64,000 nt of DNA from Phlegmacium glaucopus (lineage: Eukaryota; Basidiomycota; Agaricomycetes; Agaricales; Cortinariaceae). Within the stretch, counting starts at the first letter, position 1. Each line of letters begins with the position of its first letter. Location of the stretch: contig MU130224.1 in assembly GCA_015039465.1 (NCBI GenBank), positions 132,210 to 196,209 of the forward strand. Reading direction: 5' to 3'. Both the position numbers and the translations under genes were made by a program. The notes under the pieces were generated by a model. The model was not told where the DNA came from and ran no database searches. It worked only from the letters and a program-made list of their open reading frames with translations. Positions 60,070-64,000 of this stretch are shown here, piece by piece.

Positions 60070-62200
60070 ATGGTACACCGTCATCCTCCAAGTGCGATAT
60101 CACCTTGGTTGAGCGCACCACGAATAACGCTCTTGGTGGCCTCATTTTTCGTTGCATTGGGTTCTGGGACAAATTATGTACGTCAGTTGCCTTGTTACTG
60201 AACCAGCTTCATTTTATCGTGTTTGTCAGGTATATTCAGGTGCCAATATTTCTTCTGCTTTCTTTGCAGATGGAAAAACTTGAACTGTTATGAAACAACA
60301 CTGATGCCAGTGAATTTCATCCATACATAGCATATTCACCGCAACTCGGAGCACGCTTGAATATCTCTTATACTCAGCTCAACATTGTTGGTCTAGCAGG
60401 AAACGGTAATGTCCTTGTATTTACAGGGAGACTCAACTTATATTCTGCTGTTTCTTCTTACCAGCTGGAGGGTATTGTTCTGCTCCGGTTTGGGGAAGGA
60501 TCGTGGACTCACGCGGCCCTCGGATCATTTTCATTGTCAGTTTCGCGTTCCTCCTTGGTGGATATTCTGGCATCAAATACTTTTATGATTCTGGTCTTCC
60601 GCCTGATACGAATACTCTGCCGACTCTAAGCTTTTATCTGCTGGTCCTTTGTACTCTTTTGACAGGGTCTGGAAGTATGGGAGGTCTCACCGGTTCGTTA
60701 AATTCAACGGTCAAATCATTTCCCGACGGAGCAGTAAGTGGATGCGCACCAATACTTCAATACAATGTCACTAAACTCTCTTCTCAGCGGGCCTCTACAA
60801 CTGGTTTGGTTCTTGCGGGCTTCGGATTATCGGCATTCTTTTTCACAATCCTTTCCAATATCTTCTTTAATAGCACTGCCTCGACATTCCTTCTGACCCT
60901 CGCATTGGGTACTTCCTCCATGATGGTCTTGGGCTTCGTCCTTGTTCGTCCAGTACCGCTTCCAGAACAAGCTATCTCTCAGCTTTTGGAAGGTGATGAT
61001 GATGTTAGAGAATCTCTGTTACCAGCGCCTCAGCATCATAACCACGGCCGCGCAACTCTATTGAATGATGAGATCATGAAAGACGGACATGCGCGTTATA
61101 CTCGTACTGACATCGATATCGATGGAGAGCACTCAAACTCTGTTGGAGGAATGATGGAAGTTACTCGTTCTATACAAGCATCTGACCGGAAGCGCAATAT
61201 GGTAAATATCTATGGAAAAGCACTGTGCCGCTGTCTTGATTTTTGGCTATTGCTCAGTATTTACTCCTTGCGTACGTTTCCTTCTTCACTCATTTTTTTC
61301 CCTCTAATTAAATTACAATGATAGTCGCTGGGACTGCCTATACGTGTATGTCTTGAATCTTTATAAATGCCCACTATGCTATATTGCCTCCTTTTGCCTA
61401 GATATAAACAATGTTGGGTCCATGTCGCGTTGTCTATACGCTCACAACAACTCCCTGTATAACGATGCTCAGGCGCTGAGGTGGCAGGCAGCACAAGTTT
61501 CTGCTATCAGCCTTTCAAACTTTGGAGGACGGATCATGATAGGTACTAACTACACATATATCCTCTCTTACTTCTCCCCTGCTTTAACTTTGTCATTGAA
61601 CAAGGCTTCTTCTCGGACTTTGTTAAGAGGCTGTATAAAACGCCACGCTCTCATTCTCTCGTTCTGGTCTCGCTTTTATGCCTCATTTCTCAAGTTGTCG
61701 CAGCAAATGTCTCCAATATCTCGAACCTATGGATTGCGAGCGCTTTACTTGGTTTGGCCCATGGAAGCATATCAGGCTTAATCCCCACTGTGTCTCTAGA
61801 TTGGTTCGGATTACGTGAGTCTTTTTCCCTTTCTTGTCTGTATTATACCGAATTCAACGGAATTCAACTGTAACCAGCCCATTTTTCTGAGAACTTGGGA
61901 TATGTATATATATCACCTGTTTTTTCCGCCAATCTTCTTGCTTTCTTCTTTGGACGGATTCTTGATGCACACAGGGATAAAACCCTCCAGGACCTTCCCC
62001 CATCTGCGTTCCATTCCTATGGAGGACCACCTCGGTGTTTGCAAGGACGCGATTGCTACGTATATGCGATTTACTTGACGATTGGTGCGACGTTCCTTTC
62101 TTTGTTAATTAGTTTGTGGGCGGGGTACATCAGCAAGTTAGCATTTTACTTTTTCACTTTTCAACCCTTTTCAGCTTTTTCTGGGCTTCGCCAAAAGTGA
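60070..62200 (+). CDS. MCH1-like MFS transporter, copy 7 with insertion-derived C terminus
   Basis: Nine exons: 60070-60177, 60230-60239, 60331-60405, 60465-60733, 60788-61271, 61325-61345, 61402-61542, 61605-61814, 61878-62200, giving 546 residues. The transporter frame is intact through TM12 (LISLWAGY). At 62128 the coding sequence runs into an inserted element, which replaces the usual RDSQKADNGG-type tail by about 23 new residues beginning ISKLAFYFFTFQPF and ends at a stop inside the insert. All twelve helices remain, so the protein may still work, but the new tail is hydrophobic/aromatic instead of charged. Acceptor of exon 8 is AAG instead of CAG. Confidence 0.82.
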
Positions 62201-62740
62201 AAAGCTAAAAAGTGAAGAAGCTAACTACCGGTCAACAAACTAGACTAAATTACTAATCTGACAGAAATTCGTGGCAATGGTGGTCTCTGTATGGGTTCAC
62301 AAAGTAAGTTTGGAACATGTCGAGGGCATTGACATGCGTAACGTAGTCAGGCAATTTAAGGAAAGAAAGGTGTCCCAGAAACTCGCTGGAAAGAATTGGT
62401 GGACAGCGATGACGATACACTTGACGCCGATTTGTCTATCTTGGACAATGATCGCGCTTGTGTCTTCAATTTTTGTAGCCCAGTCAAATCTTGTGCTTGA
62501 TCCTGCATTTCATACTCATAATAATTGTCAGCAGAACTATATAGATACATACTTTGCTTTTCCTAGCTTTCTGTCACTTTCCGTAGCTTTTCCGCCTTTC
62601 CTTTCCCTTGAGCAACATAAAAAGTAGCCAGCTTTTTTGAATTAGGCACGCGGCTTTTTGAACCTGCCACTTTTGTCCCTTTTTGCCACTTTTTTCCCTT
62701 GTACAAGCGGAAAAAAGCTATTTGCTAAACTACTGATGAC
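62128..62740. mobile_element. MITE-like element (613 bases) inserted in transporter copy 7
   Basis: Flanked by TA (62126-62127 and 62741-62742). Removing the element plus one TA restores the GGGGTATAGAGATAG sequence of intact copies. The ends are imperfect inverted repeats: CATCAGCAAGTTAGCA at the left, and the right end reads CATCAGTAGTTTAGCA in reverse complement, two bases inside the edge. The left end also contains an inner hairpin, GTTAGC at 62137 pairing with GCTAAC at 62220-62225 through A/T-rich arms. No transposase frame, so it is non-autonomous. A TA target fits Tc1/mariner-like elements, by inference only. Confidence 0.75.
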
Positions 62741-63780
62741 TATAGAGATAGTCAGAAGGCTGACAATGTGGGCGATATTGTTGGTGAGGAGATTTGAAAA
62801 TATGTTCCAAATTTTCCTCAAGTTTTCCTGTAAAGTTGGTCAACCATAGAAGATATCAAATTGCAGAGTTACTACATCATAGAAGGATTGATTCAATATG
62901 CCGTCACTCAGTGAACGCAACTAATTTTGTTCTACTACAGGACTTCGGCAGCGCGCAATACCATATACTTTCTTCCACGGTGGATTAGGGTATACTGTTC
63001 CAATTGAGCATCGTGCCTGCGCGGCTATCTCTTTCACTCCTGATCTTCATAATACCATTTTCCAATCCCGTTCTTCAAATCATCTGAGAGTGGCATCCTG
63101 GCATCGAGGTACTGGTCATGCAAGGTCGTAGACGAGCCAGGAGCCTCGGGAAATCAACAACGTACCGCGATAGATGTTGAGCAATTCTATTTTCAAAAGA
63201 ACATCATATTCGTCAAACGACTGACTGTTATGATACATGGAATTTTCCAACCAATGCTCAGTCATGCGTTGATCTAGTCTCCCGTAGTCGGACTGATTCA
63301 ATTTGTAGTCTTTTTTATTCGTATTGACTGACGACTTAGTACTCATTGACCTGACAAGGCTCTTTCCCTTTTATAACGATTATATTACGTAATTTTTTTT
63401 TTTTGGTGTCATGTTGTTAGTTAGCTCTCGTCTTCGTATTGAAGCTTGAAGAGAGAGCTCAAGCTTGGCGGAGACGCCGGAGAGTTAGAGTTAAGTAGAA
63501 GAGTTTAGCGGTGTGTCACACATGTGTCACAGTCATGTGATGGGCCCATGAGCCTTATGTTTGAAATTGTTTCTATAGATATACTTGCTTCTGGATAAAA
63601 TCACCATCTTCGAATTGAAGTTACTTGATTCTAGCTCAATTCTAGCTGCGAAATTACTCTGTCCCATCAACCGTGGGAATACGTAAAGAACTGTGGGCAC
63701 TGGCCTCTGTACCCTTTCTGTACCCCACATCGTGCTCGAGGCGTTTCCGAGCTCTCGCTACCGCAGGTCAGATTGAACTG
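62741..63780. other. Transporter copy 7 3' flank and spacer
   Basis: 62741-62890 is the displaced original end of the transporter (RDSQKADN-type codons, stop and 3' flank). 62,890-63,080 shows nothing recognised. 63,085-63,280 repeats 21,080-21,250. 63,395-63,410 is a T-run. A short palindrome GTGTCACACATGTGTCAC is at about 63,513. No gene supported. Confidence 0.5.
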
Positions 63781-64000
63781 CTACAACCCGACGGCTCTGT
63801 AATAGTTACAATGACAACTTCAAATTTGGCGAAGTCCATTATGCATTTGGCGTTAAGCCAGAAGTTCACGTCAGATGCCAGTGGAACGACATTTGGACCC
63901 AGCTTCGTGTCAAAAAGAATCTACTCCCTCAGATAAAAGACTGTGTTAGCCCCCTGAACTTCCACCTCCTGGGTACTGCTGATTAGTCTTGTTGAACCAG
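63781..64000 (+). promoter_or_regulatory. Promoter of a further transporter copy beyond the window
   Basis: Matches the promoter block of copies 6 and 7 base for base over long stretches (CAATGACAACTT, TTTGGACCCAGCTTC, GATAAAAG at 63932-63939) and ends GTTGAACCAG, about ten bases before the expected ATG. The array therefore continues to the right. Confidence 0.7.

Noticed and set aside
62271..62627. 118-codon open frame inside the MITE-like element
   Set aside because: No transposase motif (no DDE/D pattern) and A/T-rich low-complexity ends. Treated as part of a non-autonomous element.

Overview
The window reads as a nuclear chromosome segment from a filamentous fungus, most likely a basidiomycete (Agaricomycetes). 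The genes have many short introns (about 50-65 bases, GT..AG), intergenic distances are small on the left side, and the recognisable proteins (GH85 endoglycosidase, S10 carboxypeptidase, PdxT/SNO, Hrp1, Yta7/ATAD2, Mch1-like transporters) are fungal in layout. All splice models were assembled by eye from reading frame, GT/AG sites and family alignment from memory. Those described as complete sum to an exact multiple of three.

Region 1 (1-18,467) is ordinary, compact, single-copy DNA: a leucine-rich-repeat protein (minus strand, runs off the left edge), a cytosolic GH85 ENGase, a secreted serine carboxypeptidase whose stop lies only 33 bases from the ENGase stop, the glutaminase subunit of vitamin B6 synthase (PdxT/SNO), an Hrp1-type two-RRM RNA-binding protein, and a Yta7/ATAD2-type AAA ATPase with a bromodomain-like region.

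Region 2 (about 18.5-64 kb) is completely different. It is a repeat-built accessory array made by duplicating a few modules. Module A is an MCH1-like major facilitator transporter on the plus strand: four complete copies (18838, 21780, 57278, 60070), three truncated relics, and the promoter of one more copy at the right edge. Module B is an unrecognised surface protein with four predicted membrane spans on the minus strand: five complete copies of about 606-622 residues, all with the same four-exon structure. Module C is a decayed minus-strand gene, three copies. Between A and B lies a conserved but broken coding relic (module D) and a conserved 3' flank (module E). Other large duplicated non-coding blocks, short direct repeats and three insertions (an LTR-like piece, a small inverted-repeat element, and a 613-base MITE-like element that rewrites the C terminus of one transporter) complete the array.

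The most interesting signal is the array itself. Transporter and four-span surface-protein genes have been amplified in alternation and face each other 3' to 3'. The B proteins keep intact frames and splice sites while the first coding exon of their large ectodomain varies in length and sequence. That looks like a lineage-specific, diversifying cell-surface family. Its function is unknown, and I infer none beyond membrane localisation.
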